A DNA stretch of 36,887 nt. Source: Aquibium sp. A9E412 (GTDB taxonomy: Bacteria > Pseudomonadota > Alphaproteobacteria > Rhizobiales > Rhizobiaceae). Below are positions 17,697 to 28,265 of the stretch, in pieces (the first letter of the stretch is position 1; every line of letters begins with the position of its first letter). Both the position numbers and the translations under genes were made by a program. The stretch spans positions 1-36,887 of the forward strand of contig NZ_JAOAOP010000037.1 in NCBI RefSeq assembly GCF_030398335.1, in the 5' to 3' direction. The notes beneath the pieces were generated by a model. The model made no database searches. It had not been told where the DNA came from and saw only the letters and a program-made list of their open reading frames with translations.

Positions 17697-19505
17697 ATGG
17701 CGCCGCCGCTCCTGTCGCTCGACGGCATCCGGCTGACCTTCGGCGGCCAGCCGCTGCTCGACGGCGCGCAGCTCTTCGTGTCGCCCGGCGAGCGCATCGC
17801 GCTGGTCGGCCGCAACGGCTCGGGCAAGTCGACGCTGCTCAAGATCGCCGCCGGCCTCGCCGAGGCGCAGGAGGGGACGGTGTTCCGCCAGCCGACGGCG
17901 ACCCTGCGCTACCTGCCGCAGGCGGCCGACCTGTCCGGCTTCGACAGCGTGCACGGCTATGTCGAGGCCGGGCTGGGGCCGGCCGACGACCCCAACCGCG
18001 TCGTCATGGTGCTCGACCGGCTGGGGCTTTCCGGCGAGGAGGACCCGGCGACGCTGTCGGGCGGCGAGGCGCGGCGCGCCGCGCTCGCCCGCGTCTTGGC
18101 GCCGCAGCCCGACATCCTGCTGCTCGACGAGCCGACCAACCATCTCGACCTGACGACCATCGAGTGGCTGGAGGACGAGCTCGCCCGCTCGGCCGCCGCG
18201 CTGGTGGTGATCTCGCACGACCGCCGCTTCCTGGAGCGCGTCAGCCGCGCCACGGTGTGGCTCGACCGCGGCCGCACGCGGCGGCTGGAGCAGGGTTTCG
18301 CCCGCTTCGAGGACTGGCGCGACGGCGTGCTCGAGGAGGAGGAGCGCGAGCTGCACAAGCTCGGCCGCCAGGTGGCGCGCGAGGAGCACTGGCTGCGCTA
18401 CGGCGTGACGGCGCGGCGCAAGCGCAACATGCGCCGGCTCGGCGAGCTGCATGCGCTGCGCGAACGGCTGAGGACGCACCGCCGGGCCGAGGGCGCCGCG
18501 GCGCTCGGCGCCGGCGAGACCGCGGACTCCGGCAAGCTCGTCATCGAGGCGCAGGGGCTGGAAAAGCGCTACGGCGCGCGCGCCGTCGTGCGCGACATGT
18601 CGATCCGCATCCTGCGCGGCGACCGCATCGCGCTGGTCGGTCCGAACGGCGCCGGCAAGACGACGCTGCTCCGGCTTCTGATCGGCGATCTGGCGCCGGA
18701 TGCGGGCACGGTGCGGCTCGGCGCGCGGCTCGACGTCACCACGCTCGACCAGCGCCGCAGCGCGCTGGCGCCGGATCAGTCGGTGGCCGATTTCCTGACC
18801 GGCGGCGGCAGCGACATGCTGAGCGTCAACGGCGAGCAGCGCCATGTCGTGTCCTACATGAAGGACTTCCTGTTCCGGCCCGAGCAGGCGCGCACGCCGG
18901 TGCGCGACCTGTCGGGCGGCGAGCGCGCCCGGCTGGTGCTGGCGCGGCTGCTGGCGCGGCCGGCCAACCTGCTGGTGCTCGACGAGCCGACCAACGATCT
19001 CGACATGGAGACGCTCGACCTGCTGCAGGAGCTGGTCGCCGGCTTTCCCGGCACGGTGGTGCTGGTCAGCCACGACCGCGACTTTCTCGACCGCACGGCG
19101 ACCAGCACGCTGGTGCCGGAGGGCGACGGCCGCTGGACCGCGTATGCCGGCGGCTACAGCGACATGCTGGCGCAGCGCGGCGTGCGGCGGCTGTCCGACC
19201 GGCGGACGGAGGCGGCCGGCAAGCCGGCCCGCGAGGGCGCCGCGGCCGCCAAGCCGCGCTCGGATGCGCGCAAGCTCTCCTACAAGCAGAAATACGCGCT
19301 CGAGACGCTGCCCGGGCGGATCGCCGCGCTGGAGGCGGAGATCGGCCGGCTCGAGGCGCAGCTCGCCGATCCGGGCCTCTACGAGCGCGACCCGCAGCGC
19401 TTCTCGGCCACCGCCGGGGCGCTCGAGGGCAAGCGTGCCGAAAAGGCCGGGCTCGAGGACGAATGGCTCGAGCTGGAAATGCTGCGCGAGACGATCGAGG
19501 GCTGA
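17697..19505 (+). CDS. uup: ABC-F family ATPase, Uup-like
   Basis: This 602-residue soluble protein has two ABC cassettes and no membrane segments. Walker A motifs are GRNGSGKST at 38-46 and GPNGAGKTT at 315-323. The two signatures are LSGGEARRAALAR and LSGGERARLVLAR, with LLLDEPTNHLD and LVLDEPTNDLD following. The linker between cassettes (YGVTARRKRNMRRLGELHAL) and the LDEPTNDLDMETLDLLQELV string point to the Uup subgroup. The C-terminal coiled-coil arm (from about residue 520, KLSYKQKYALETLPGRIAAL) also fits Uup. ABC-F proteins act on the ribosome, and Uup also affects DNA recombination intermediates. It follows thiN by 4 bases, so it is probably co-transcribed. Confidence 0.85.
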   Translation: MAPPLLSLDGIRLTFGGQPLLDGAQLFVSPGERIALVGRNGSGKSTLLKIAAGLAEAQEGTVFRQPTATLRYLPQAADLSGFDSVHGYVEAGLGPADDPNRVVMVLDRLGLSGEEDPATLSGGEARRAALARVLAPQPDILLLDEPTNHLDLTTIEWLEDELARSAAALVVISHDRRFLERVSRATVWLDRGRTRRLEQGFARFEDWRDGVLEEEERELHKLGRQVAREEHWLRYGVTARRKRNMRRLGELHALRERLRTHRRAEGAAALGAGETADSGKLVIEAQGLEKRYGARAVVRDMSIRILRGDRIALVGPNGAGKTTLLRLLIGDLAPDAGTVRLGARLDVTTLDQRRSALAPDQSVADFLTGGGSDMLSVNGEQRHVVSYMKDFLFRPEQARTPVRDLSGGERARLVLARLLARPANLLVLDEPTNDLDMETLDLLQELVAGFPGTVVLVSHDRDFLDRTATSTLVPEGDGRWTAYAGGYSDMLAQRGVRRLSDRRTEAAGKPAREGAAAAKPRSDARKLSYKQKYALETLPGRIAALEAEIGRLEAQLADPGLYERDPQRFSATAGALEGKRAEKAGLEDEWLELEMLRETIEG

Positions 19506-19554
19506 GCGGCGCCGCCCGCCGCACCGTGTTCGCCGGACGCCACCGCCCGCCGCC

Positions 19555-19900
19555 CCTTCTCCCCGCATGCGGGGAGAAGGTGTTTCACCTGGAGGTGGGA
19601 GGAGCTAGCGCTATCCCTTCTCCCCGCATGCGGGGAGAAGGTGCCCCGAAGGGGCGGATGAGGGGGCGGCGCCGGCGTTGGCCGCAAGGGCGCCGCCTTC
19701 CCTGCGAAAACCGCGCGCCGCCGCCGTCGGCGCTGCCCCTCACCCTGCCCTCTCCCCGCACGCGGGGGAGAGGGAGCGGTGATGCTTTCGCGTCTTCGCC
19801 GAAGCGCCGTTGGCCGCCGGCATCAAGGCGACATGTCAACCGCCCCTTCTCCCCGCGTGCGGGGAGAAGGGGCCCCGAAGGGGCGGATGAGGGGCGGCGC
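19555..19900. repeat. Cluster of four REP-like palindromic elements
   Basis: This 414-base gap between the ABC-F gene and zapA holds four related palindromes. Two are perfect 26-bp palindromes with half-site CCTTCTCCCCGCA at 19555-19580 and 19616-19641. A diverged one with CCCTCTCCCC/GGGGAGAGGG arms is at 19748-19774. One with 14-bp arms around GT is at 19843-19872. Copies 2 and 4 are followed by a second small stem, GCCCC-GAA-GGGGC, and a GGATGAGGGG tail. This is the intergenic palindrome style common in Hyphomicrobiales. The copies lie at the convergent ends of two operons and may act as 3' mRNA ends. Confidence 0.85.
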
Positions 19901-19919
19901 CGACCGGCCGGTGCAGGTT

Positions 19920-20279
19920 TCAGCCGCTGCCGAGCTTGCCGGCCAGGCCCTCCAGCCGCTCGGCCAGCCGGGTCAGCGCGCCGGTCAGCGCCGCGTCGTT
20001 CTTGTCGGCCTTGACCAGCGCGTCGTCGCGCGTCTTGCGCAGCGTGACGATCTCGCTCTCCATGCCGCGCACGCGCTTCTGCAGCTCGCTGAGCTCGTCC
20101 ATCACCATGATGCCCGCCATCACGGTGATGCGCTGGTCGCCGATCTCGCCGAACGAGTCCTTGAGGTGGCCGACATAGCGGTCGAAGCGCTCGGCGAGAT
20201 CGATGAGATGCTCCTCCTGGCCCTCGTCGCAGGCCATCCGGTAGGTCTTGCCGTCGATCGTCACCGTTACCTGGGCCAT
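19920..20279 (-). CDS. zapA: Cell division protein ZapA
   Basis: The product is 119 residues. ZapA binds and bundles FtsZ filaments at the septal ring. The N-terminal globular part reads MAQVTVTIDGKTYRMACDEG, then EEHLIDLAERFDRYV, and a long C-terminal helix from about residue 60 (DELSELQKRVRGMESEIVTL) forms the tetramer coiled coil. It is slightly longer than E. coli ZapA (109). It is co-directional with the DUF4164 gene 9 bases upstream, an arrangement I know from rhizobia. Confidence 0.92.
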   Translation of the reverse strand: MAQVTVTIDGKTYRMACDEGQEEHLIDLAERFDRYVGHLKDSFGEIGDQRITVMAGIMVMDELSELQKRVRGMESEIVTLRKTRDDALVKADKNDAALTGALTRLAERLEGLAGKLGSG

Positions 20280-20288
20280 GGCCGCCGC

Positions 20289-20561
20289 CTATCGGTCGAG
20301 AACGGCGCGGATCGTCTCCATGGCCGTCACAAGTCTGCGCGAGACCTCGCGGTTGGCCTCCTCGAGCCGCGCGGCGCGCGCTTCCGACTTGTCGAGGTCC
20401 TTGGCCAGCCGCGCGCGGTCGGCGTTCATGCGCTGCACCTCGGCCTCCGCCTCGCCGAAGTCGCGCTCCTTTTCCAGCCGTGCGCCGACGGCATCCTCCA
20501 GCGCATCGACGGCCCTGTCGAGGCGGCCGATGGCTTCCCTGAGTGTGGTCTCACCGGTCAT
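20289..20561 (-). CDS. DUF4164 small coiled-coil protein
   Basis: The product is 90 residues, almost wholly helical and charged, with heptad-like spacing throughout (LREAIGRLDRAVDALEDAVG, then RMNADRARLAKDLDKSEARA). It matches the small DUF4164 proteins encoded just upstream of zapA in Hyphomicrobiales. Its function is not established. The position and coiled-coil nature suggest a ZapB-like helper of the division ring, which is inference only. The divergent neighbour is tkt. Confidence 0.8.
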   Translation of the reverse strand: MTGETTLREAIGRLDRAVDALEDAVGARLEKERDFGEAEAEVQRMNADRARLAKDLDKSEARAARLEEANREVSRRLVTAMETIRAVLDR

Positions 20562-20623
20562 GGCGCCCGTCCCGATCCCGCCCGCGGTCGAATCACGCGC
20601 AGTCGTGGGATGTTATCCGTGAA

Positions 20624-20653
20624 AGATTAGGAGGCGGGTGAAGCGCGCGTCAA
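20624..20653 (-). promoter_or_regulatory. Candidate promoter for DUF4164-zapA
   Basis: On the minus strand TTGACG (complement of 20648-20653) and TAATCT (complement of 20624-20629) are 18 bases apart. The -35 lies in the box GCTTTGTTGAC, which is repeated at the tkt promoter. Confidence 0.42.
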
Positions 20654-20735
20654 CAAAGCTCTCGCCGCTGTCCCCTGCAAAGCCGCCTGCCGGGGTGCGA
20701 AAGCCCGCCCCGCGGCGCCGGCGGGCTTTGTTGAC
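20649..20735. repeat. Inverted GCTTTGTTGAC boxes between divergent promoters
   Basis: GTCAACAAAGC at 20649-20659 is the exact complement of GCTTTGTTGAC at 20725-20735. Each arm carries the -35 of one of the two divergent promoters. An inner inverted repeat, AAAGCCCGCC at 20700-20709 and GGCGGGCTTT at 20720-20729, shares bases with the right arm. Confidence 0.6.
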
Positions 20736-20758
20736 TCGGCGACGGCCTCTGCTATGTG
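20731..20758 (+). promoter_or_regulatory. Promoter for tkt
   Basis: TTGACT at 20731-20736 and an extended -10, TGC-TATGTG at 20750-20758, are 16 bases apart. GACTC at 20733-20737 is a GANTC site overlapping the -35. Confidence 0.5.
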
Positions 20759-20819
20759 TCGCGGGCTTTCCGGCCCCGGCCCCGGTCTGGCGCGGCCGCC
20801 AGTCGAACAGCGAGCAAGC

Positions 20820-22814
20820 ATGACCTCACGCGAAAAACACGACCGGATGGCGAACGCGATCCGGTTCCTCTCGATGGACGCCGTCGAACAGGCGAAGTCC
20901 GGCCATCCCGGGCTGCCGATGGGCGCGGCCGACATCGCCACCGTGCTCTTCACCCGCTTCATGAAGCACGACCCGAAGAAGCCCGACTGGGCCGACCGGG
21001 ACCGCTTCGTGCTGTCGGCCGGGCACGGCTCGATGCTGCTCTACTCGCTGCTCTTCCTGCTCGGCTACGAGGACATCACCCTCGACGAGATCCGCAACTT
21101 CCGCCAGCTCGGCTCGCGCACCGCCGGCCACCCGGAATACGGCCACGCCGCCGGCATCGAGACGACCACCGGGCCGCTCGGCCAGGGGCTCGGCAACGCG
21201 GTCGGCATGGCGCTCGCCGAGCGGCTGCTCAACGCGCGCTTCGGCGACGAGCTGGTCAGCCACCGCACCTATGCGCTGGTCGGCGACGGCTGTCTGATGG
21301 AAGGCATCAGCCAGGAGGCGATCACGCTCGCCGGGCACCTGAAGCTGTCGCGGCTCGTCGTCCTGTTCGACGACAACGAGATCTCCATCGACGGGCCGGT
21401 CTCGCTCGCCGATTCGACCGACCAGATGGCGCGCTTCGAGGCGGCCGGCTGGCACACGCTGCGCGCCGACGGGCACGATCCCGACGCCATCGCCGCGGCG
21501 ATCGAGTCGGCCAACGAGTCCGACCGGCCGACCTTCATCGCCTTCAAGACGACGATCGGCTTCGGCGCGCCGACGCGCGCCGGCACCGCCAAGGCGCACG
21601 GCTCGCCGCTCGGCGCCGAGGAGATCGCCGGCGCCCGCGCCGCGCTCGGCTGGGAGGCCGAGCCCTTCGTCGTGCCGTCTGAGATCCTCGACGACTGGCG
21701 GCTCGCCGGGCTGCGCTCGGCCAAGGAGCGCAAGGCCTGGGAGGCGCGCCTCGCCGAGGCCGACGCGGAAGCGCGCGGCGAGTTCGAGCGGCGCATGCGC
21801 GGCGACCTGCCGGAGGGTTTCGAGGCGGCGATCCTCGACCACAAGAAGGCGCTGGTCGACGACAAGCCGAAGGTCGCCACCCGCAAGGCCTCCGAGCTGG
21901 CGCTCGAGGTCATCAACGACTGCGTGCCGGAGACGATCGGCGGCTCGGCCGACCTGACCGGCTCCAACAACACCCGCACCAGCCAGACGCAGCCGGTCAA
22001 GCCGGGCGACTTCGCCGGCCGCTACATCCATTACGGCATCCGCGAGCACGCCATGGCGGCCGCGATCAACGGCATGGCGCTGCACGGCGGCGTCATTCCG
22101 TATGGCGGCACCTTCCTGGCGTTCTCCGACTATGCGCGGCCGGCCATGCGGCTCGCCTCGCTGATGGGCATCCGCTCGATCTTCGTCATGACGCACGATT
22201 CCATCGGCCTCGGCGAGGACGGCCCGACGCACCAGCCGGTCGAGCATCTGGCGGCGCTGCGCGCGATTCCCAACCACAACGTGTTCCGCCCGGCCGATGC
22301 GGTGGAGACGGCCGAGTGCTGGCAGCTCGCGCTGGAGGCGCGGGCCACGCCCTCGACGCTGGCGCTGACGCGCCAGAACCTCGCCACGGTGCGCACCGAG
22401 TTCGACGAGGAGAACATGTGCGCGCACGGCGCCTACGTGCTGGCGCCGGCCTCCGACGAGGCCGAGGTGACGCTGTTCGCCAGCGGCTCGGAGGTCGAGA
22501 TCGCGCTCGCCGCGCGCGACATGCTGGAGAAGAAGGGCCGGCCGGCGCGCGTCGTCTCCGTGCCGTGCTTCGAGCTGTTCGAGGCGCAGTCGCCGGACTA
22601 TCAGGCCGCGATCATCGGCGAGGCGCCGGTGCGGATCGCCATCGAGGCCGGCATCCGCCAGGGCTGGGACCGCTTCATCGGCGTCGACGGCGTGTTCGTC
22701 GGCATGAACGGCTTCGGCGCCAGCGCGCCGTACGAGGCGCTCTACCGGCACTTCGGCATCACCGCCGAGGCGGCGGTGGCGGCGGCCGAGGCGCGGCTGG
22801 CCGAGCGCGTCTGA
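20820..22814 (+). CDS. tkt: Transketolase
   Basis: This 664-residue TPP-dependent enzyme moves two-carbon ketol units between sugar phosphates in the non-oxidative pentose phosphate pathway. The start [20 protein letters not shown] is typical. Active-site strings are [11 protein letters not shown], the TPP/Mg motif [13 protein letters not shown] with a later Asn in [10 protein letters not shown], and the pyrimidine-domain region [19 protein letters not shown] with [18 protein letters not shown]. The C-terminal domain ends ...[17 protein letters not shown]. It heads the tkt-gap-pgk-fba group, a standard rhizobial cluster, although hairpins and candidate promoters between the genes suggest several transcripts. 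Confidence 0.96.
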   Translation: MTSREKHDRMANAIRFLSMDAVEQAKSGHPGLPMGAADIATVLFTRFMKHDPKKPDWADRDRFVLSAGHGSMLLYSLLFLLGYEDITLDEIRNFRQLGSRTAGHPEYGHAAGIETTTGPLGQGLGNAVGMALAERLLNARFGDELVSHRTYALVGDGCLMEGISQEAITLAGHLKLSRLVVLFDDNEISIDGPVSLADSTDQMARFEAAGWHTLRADGHDPDAIAAAIESANESDRPTFIAFKTTIGFGAPTRAGTAKAHGSPLGAEEIAGARAALGWEAEPFVVPSEILDDWRLAGLRSAKERKAWEARLAEADAEARGEFERRMRGDLPEGFEAAILDHKKALVDDKPKVATRKASELALEVINDCVPETIGGSADLTGSNNTRTSQTQPVKPGDFAGRYIHYGIREHAMAAAINGMALHGGVIPYGGTFLAFSDYARPAMRLASLMGIRSIFVMTHDSIGLGEDGPTHQPVEHLAALRAIPNHNVFRPADAVETAECWQLALEARATPSTLALTRQNLATVRTEFDEENMCAHGAYVLAPASDEAEVTLFASGSEVEIALAARDMLEKKGRPARVVSVPCFELFEAQSPDYQAAIIGEAPVRIAIEAGIRQGWDRFIGVDGVFVGMNGFGASAPYEALYRHFGITAEAAVAAAEARLAERV

Positions 22815-22825
22815 GGGCGCGGCGC

Positions 22826-22850
22826 GGGCGCCGCACCGGGTGCGGCGCCC
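22826..22850 (+). terminator. Hairpin after tkt
   Basis: A perfect 11-bp stem (GGGCGCCGCAC and its complement) with a 3-base loop lies 11 bases after the stop. It has no T-run. Confidence 0.5.
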
Positions 22851-22878
22851 TGGACCAGCGTTTGCCGCCGGCAATGGC

Positions 22879-22907
22879 TGGATTCTTCGCCTGACCCCCG
22901 TTATGTA
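22879..22907 (+). promoter_or_regulatory. Candidate promoter for gap
   Basis: TGGATT at 22879-22884 and TATGTA at 22902-22907 are 17 bases apart. GATTC at 22881-22885 is a GANTC site on the -35. Confidence 0.32.
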
Positions 22908-22957
22908 GCGGCGGCCCTCGCGCCTTGCCCACCGCCGTTCTTCCAGGGAGTCGCCCC

Positions 22958-23968
<1,011 letters not shown>

Positions 23969-23974
23969 GCCGGC

Positions 23975-23999
23975 GCCGGCCGCGGGGCCCGCGGCCGGC
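23975..23999 (+). terminator. Hairpin after gap
   Basis: GCCGGCCGC at 23975-23983 pairs with GCGGCCGGC at 23991-23999 around a 7-base loop. There is no clean T-run. Confidence 0.45.
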
Positions 24000-24112
24000 C
24001 GTCTTCCCACGCGCCGCGTCGCCCGGCGCGTCGTGACGGAAATGCGCGTTGCGTGCGCGGGCGGATCGCCGCACTGTGGCGGCGGGCGGCGCCGAAGCGG
24101 GTTCCCACGCGC

Positions 24113-25951
24113 ATGGAACAGGGCATCTATCTCATCACGCTGGCCGGCACCGCGCTGGTGCTGGTCGCCGCCTTTTCGAGCCTGATCGCCTTCCGCATCG
24201 GCACGCCGCTGCTGCTCGTCTTCCTGCTGATCGGCCTGGCGACGGGCACCGACGGCCTCGGCCTCGACTTCGACAACGCCGCGCTGGCCTATTTCGTCGG
24301 CTCGCTGGCGCTCGCCGTCATCCTGTTCGATTCGGGCTTCGGCACGCGGCTTTCCGCGGTGCGCCAGGCGGCGCTGCCGGCCGTCTCGCTCGCCACGCTC
24401 GGCGTTCTCCTGACCGCCGGGCTGGTCGGTGTGGCGGCGCGCTACGCGACGGGCTTCGGCTGGCTGGAATCGCTGCTGCTCGGCGCCACCGTGGCGTCGA
24501 CCGACGCGGCCGCCGTGTTCTTCCTGCTGCGCGCCGGCAACCTGTCGGTGCGCGAGCGGGTGCGCTCGACGCTGGAGATCGAGTCGGGCTCGAACGACCC
24601 GATGGCGATCTTCCTGACGCTGACGCTGGTCGGCCTGATCGCCGGCGGCCAGACGCTGGAGCCGGGCGCGATGGCGCGCGAGCTGGCGCTCGGCTTCCTG
24701 CGCCAGATGGGCATCGGCGCGCTCGCCGGGCTGGTCGGCGGCTACCTGATCGCCCGCCTCGTCGCGCGGCTGCGGCTCGAGCAGGGGCTGCTGCCGATCT
24801 TCGTTCTGGCGCTGTCGCTGCTCGTCTTCGCCGCCGCCGGCACCTTCGGCGGCTCGGGCTTTCTCGCCGTCTACATCGCCGGGCTGGTCGCCGGCAACGC
24901 GCGCATGCGCTCGACCGCGCTCGTCAAGCGCTTCCAGGACGGCGTCACCTGGCTCGCGCAGATCATCATGTTCCTGGTGCTCGGCCTGTTCGCCACGCCG
25001 TCGCAGTTTCCGCAGATCGCGCTGCCGGCGCTGCTGCTCGGCCTGTTCCTGATCTTCGTCGCCCGGCCGCTGGCGGTGGCGCTGTGCCTGCTGCCGTTCC
25101 GCTTTCCGCGCGCCGAGACGGCGTTCCTGTCGTGGGTCGGCCTGCGCGGCGCGGTGTCGATCCTGCTCGCCATCACGCCGCTCATCAACGAGCTGGAGAA
25201 CGGCCGCGCGCTGTTCAACATCGCCTTCATCATCGTGCTGGTGTCGCTGGTGCTGCAGGGCTGGACGATCGGGCCGCTCGCCCGCCGGCTCAAGCTGGTC
25301 CTGCCGCCGCGCATCGGACCGCTGGAGAAGGTCGAGCTCGAGCTGCCGGGTGCGGCGCATCACGAGCTCCTGTCCTACCGCGTGGTGGACGGCAGCCCCG
25401 TGGCGCGCGGCCAGCGCATTCCGCGCTGGGCGCGGCCGTCGCTGGTGGTGCGCGACGGCCGCTCGATGGCCTACCAGTATGCCGGGCGGCTGGTCGCCGG
25501 CGACCGCGTCTACATCTTCGTGCCCGACCGCTATCCGCGCCTGCTCGACCGGCTGTTCGCCAGCCCGGCCGAGGTCGATCCCGAGGACGCGGAGTTCTTC
25601 GGCGCCTTTGCGGTCGATCCGGCGCGGCCGGCGGCCGACCTGGAGGCCGCCTACGGCCTCGGTCTCGGCGAGCGCGAGACCGCGCTGACCATCGACGCGC
25701 TGATGCGCGAGCGGCTCGGCGGGCGCGCCGACTACGGCGACCGCGTGGTCTTCGGGCCGATCGAGCTGATCGTGCGCGAGGTCGACGACAACGGCCAGGT
25801 GGCCGCTGCCGGCCTGGCGCTCGAGCCGCTCGCGCCGCCGAGCCGCGTGCCCGTCTTCCTCAGCGTCGGCGAGCTCTTCGACCGGCTTAGGCGGCTCGTC
25901 GCCTGGTGGCGGCGGCGCCGGGCGGCACGGCGGCGGCAGTCGGCCGACTGA
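24113..25951 (+). CDS. Potassium/proton antiporter, NhaP2/CvrA-like (CPA1)
   Basis: The product is 612 residues. The first about 400 are a Na+/H+-exchanger domain with about 12-13 membrane segments, containing [16 protein letters not shown] and the hallmark [13 protein letters not shown]. About 200 soluble residues follow, which fit a TrkA-C-like domain (around [20 protein letters not shown]) and a transporter-associated CorC/HlyC-like domain (around [20 protein letters not shown]), as in E. coli CvrA/NhaP2. It should exchange cytoplasmic K+ or Na+ for H+. I chose [20 protein letters not shown] at 24113 because it opens directly on the first membrane helix; an in-frame start 60 bases earlier would add a basic stretch. 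Its place between gap and pgk is unexpected. Confidence 0.86.
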   Translation: MEQGIYLITLAGTALVLVAAFSSLIAFRIGTPLLLVFLLIGLATGTDGLGLDFDNAALAYFVGSLALAVILFDSGFGTRLSAVRQAALPAVSLATLGVLLTAGLVGVAARYATGFGWLESLLLGATVASTDAAAVFFLLRAGNLSVRERVRSTLEIESGSNDPMAIFLTLTLVGLIAGGQTLEPGAMARELALGFLRQMGIGALAGLVGGYLIARLVARLRLEQGLLPIFVLALSLLVFAAAGTFGGSGFLAVYIAGLVAGNARMRSTALVKRFQDGVTWLAQIIMFLVLGLFATPSQFPQIALPALLLGLFLIFVARPLAVALCLLPFRFPRAETAFLSWVGLRGAVSILLAITPLINELENGRALFNIAFIIVLVSLVLQGWTIGPLARRLKLVLPPRIGPLEKVELELPGAAHHELLSYRVVDGSPVARGQRIPRWARPSLVVRDGRSMAYQYAGRLVAGDRVYIFVPDRYPRLLDRLFASPAEVDPEDAEFFGAFAVDPARPAADLEAAYGLGLGERETALTIDALMRERLGGRADYGDRVVFGPIELIVREVDDNGQVAAAGLALEPLAPPSRVPVFLSVGELFDRLRRLVAWWRRRRAARRRQSAD

Positions 25952-25981
25952 AGCTGCCGCCACGTGCGGCGTCTGGCTCCC

Positions 25982-26009
25982 TTGTCTCGCGCGGCGCCGG
26001 CTGTATGGT
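25982..26009 (+). promoter_or_regulatory. Candidate promoter for pgk
   Basis: TTGTCT at 25982-25987 and TATGGT at 26004-26009 are 16 bases apart. The leader would be about 30 bases and include a T-run. Confidence 0.42.
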
Positions 26010-26046
26010 GCGCGCGGTTTTTTTCAGCGAGCAGGCGAGCGGCGGC

Positions 26047-27243
26047 ATGGGCGGTTTCAGGACACTCGACGATCTCAAGGACGTGGCCGGCAAGCGCGTT
26101 CTCGTGCGGGTCGACCTCAACGTGCCGATGAAGGACGGGCGGGTCAGCGACGCGACGCGCATCGAGCGCGTGGCGCCGACCATCGTGGAGCTGTCGGACA
26201 AGGCGGCCAAGGTCATCCTGCTGGCGCATTTCGGCCGGCCGAAGGGCAGGCCGGCGGCGCAGTTCTCGCTCGAGCCGGTCGCCAACGCGCTGGAGATCAC
26301 GCTCGACCGGCGCATCCATTTCGCCGCCGACTGCATCGGCGAGACGGCCGCCGCGGCGGTTGCCGAGATGACCGGCGGCGACATCCTGGTGCTGGAGAAC
26401 ACCCGCTTCCACCCCGGCGAGGAGGCGAACGACGCGGCCTTCGCCGCGGCGCTGGCAGCCAGTGGCGACCTCTACGTCAACGACGCCTTCTCCGCCGCCC
26501 ACCGGGCGCACGCCTCGACCGAGGGCGTGGCGCGGCTCCTGCCGGCCTATGCCGGGCGCGCCATGCAGGCCGAGCTCGAGGCGTTGGAGAAGGGCCTCGG
26601 CGACCCCGAGCGGCCGGTTCTGGCCATCGTCGGCGGCGCCAAGGTGTCGACCAAGATCGACCTGCTCAGCCATCTGGTGACCACGGTCGACGCGCTGGCG
26701 ATCGGCGGCGGCATGGCCAACACCTTCCTCGCCGCGCAGGGCCGCGACGTCGGCAAGTCGCTGTGCGAGCACGACCTCGCCGACACCGCGCGCGCCATCA
26801 TGAAGGACGCCGAGAAGGCCGGCTGCGCCGTCGTGCTGCCGGTCGACGCGGTGGTGGCGCGCGCCTTCGAGGCCGGCGCCGACAGCGAGACGGTGGCCGT
26901 CGACGCGGTGCCGGCCGACGCCATGATCCTCGACGTCGGGCCGCAGACGCTGGCCGCGGTGACCGGCTGGCTCGACAAGGCCAACACGGTGGTGTGGAAC
27001 GGCCCGCTCGGCGCCTTCGAGATCGAGCCGTTCGACCGCGCCACGCTGGCCGCCGCGCGCCACGCCGCGGCGCTGACGCGCGAGGGCACGCTGGTCTCGG
27101 TCGCCGGCGGCGGCGACACGGTGGCCGCGCTCAACAAGGCCGGCGTCGCCGACGCCTTCAGCTACGTCTCGACCGCCGGCGGCGCCTTCCTGGAATGGAT
27201 GGAAGGCAAGACGCTGCCCGGCGTGGCGGCGCTGATGCGCTGA
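26047..27243 (+). CDS. pgk: Phosphoglycerate kinase
   Basis: The product is 398 residues, the normal bacterial length. It transfers phosphate between 1,3-bisphosphoglycerate and ADP. Signatures are [52 protein letters not shown] and the nucleotide loop [17 protein letters not shown]. The start at 26047 ([20 protein letters not shown]) is set by homology; the ribosome site is poor. The stop is only 4 bases from the end of the convergent LysR gene. Confidence 0.95.
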   Translation: MGGFRTLDDLKDVAGKRVLVRVDLNVPMKDGRVSDATRIERVAPTIVELSDKAAKVILLAHFGRPKGRPAAQFSLEPVANALEITLDRRIHFAADCIGETAAAAVAEMTGGDILVLENTRFHPGEEANDAAFAAALAASGDLYVNDAFSAAHRAHASTEGVARLLPAYAGRAMQAELEALEKGLGDPERPVLAIVGGAKVSTKIDLLSHLVTTVDALAIGGGMANTFLAAQGRDVGKSLCEHDLADTARAIMKDAEKAGCAVVLPVDAVVARAFEAGADSETVAVDAVPADAMILDVGPQTLAAVTGWLDKANTVVWNGPLGAFEIEPFDRATLAAARHAAALTREGTLVSVAGGGDTVAALNKAGVADAFSYVSTAGGAFLEWMEGKTLPGVAALMR

Positions 27244-27247
27244 GCCT

Positions 27248-28141
27248 TCAGGCCGCCGGCGGGCCGGCCGCCATGGCGAGCAGCCAGTCGCGCACGCGCT
27301 GCACCGGACGCGACAGCGCCGCCGTCTCGGGCGTCAGCAGGTAGTAGCGGTCGCGCCCCGGCAGTGTGGGACCGGGCAGCCGGACCAGCCGCCCGGCCGC
27401 CAGGTCGGCGCGGCAGATCAGCGCGTCGCCGATCGCCAGGCCGAGGCCGCGGCGCGCGGCGTCGATGCACAGATGCGACCGGTTGAAGAACAGGTGCCCG
27501 GCCGCCGTGTCCGTGTCGCGTCCCAGCCGCGCGAGGTAGCTGCGCCACCAGTACAGGCCGCGCTCGTGGATCAGCCGGTGCGCGGCGAAGAAATCCGGCA
27601 CGGACGGGTCCGGCCCGCGTGCCAGAAGCGCCGGCGCGGCGACCGCGAAGGCGTCGATCTCGAGGAAAGGCCGGGCGCGGAAGCCGGTGCAGGCGACGGC
27701 GCCCCAGGTGACCGCCAGGTCGACGTCGCCGAGCACGGCGCGCGGCGGGTCGGGCCGCACGCGCAGGTCGAGATTGACATCGAGCGCGTCGAGCGTCGCG
27801 GCGTCGAGCATCGGCATCAGCCAGGCCACCGCAAGATCGGATTCCATGTCGAGGACCACCGTGCCGCGGCCGCCGCCGCGGCGCAGCCGGCCGCTGCCGA
27901 GTTCCAGGCCGGACAGCGAGTCGGCAGCGCTGCGGGCGAACAGCGCCCCCTCGCCGGTCAGCACGACATGGCGGGCGTGCCGCTCGAACAGGGCGACGCC
28001 GAGCTCGGCCTCGAGCAGACGGACGTGACGGCTGACGGCAGCGTGGCTGACGCCGAGCTCGTCGGCCGCACGGGCGAAGCTGCCATGCCGCGCGGCGGCC
28101 TCGAAGGCACGCACCGCGTTGAGGCTGGGCAGCTTGCGCAT
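27248..28141 (-). CDS. LysR-family transcriptional regulator, GcvA-like
   Basis: The product is 297 residues. An N-terminal winged helix-turn-helix (residues about 5-62) reads LPSLNAVRAFEAAARHGSFA, then VSHAAVSRHVRLLEAELG. It is followed by a LysR substrate-binding domain with DIDLAVTWG-like strings (here DVDLAVTWGAVACTGF) and CIDAARRGLGLAIGDALI. The PSLNAVRAFEAAARH opening is typical of the GcvA/AmpR branch. It is divergent from the MFS frame, so that transporter is the first candidate target. The effector is unknown. Confidence 0.88.
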   Translation of the reverse strand: MRKLPSLNAVRAFEAAARHGSFARAADELGVSHAAVSRHVRLLEAELGVALFERHARHVVLTGEGALFARSAADSLSGLELGSGRLRRGGGRGTVVLDMESDLAVAWLMPMLDAATLDALDVNLDLRVRPDPPRAVLGDVDLAVTWGAVACTGFRARPFLEIDAFAVAAPALLARGPDPSVPDFFAAHRLIHERGLYWWRSYLARLGRDTDTAAGHLFFNRSHLCIDAARRGLGLAIGDALICRADLAAGRLVRLPGPTLPGRDRYYLLTPETAALSRPVQRVRDWLLAMAAGPPAA

Positions 28142-28150
28142 CGTGCGAGC

Positions 28151-28193
28151 CTAACATGACGTTTCGCTTGAGCCAAAAAGCATCGTTTGAGCC
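28151..28193. promoter_or_regulatory. Candidate LysR operator region
   Basis: In the 124-base divergent gap, TTGAGCC occurs twice in direct orientation (28168-28174 and 28187-28193), 19 bases apart, in an AT-richer stretch. Binding by the adjacent LysR protein is inference. Confidence 0.3.
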
Positions 28194-28265
28194 GGAAAGC
28201 CGGTGCCGCGAACCTGCGGATCCGTTGCGCCCGTCCGCCGGGCGCCGGTGCTGAGGAGCGAGGCG

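Noticed and set aside
19506-19919. 6S RNA downstream of zapA
   Set aside because: This is a conserved place for ssrS in many proteobacteria, but the gap is filled by REP-like palindromes and I find no long imperfect hairpin with a central bubble.
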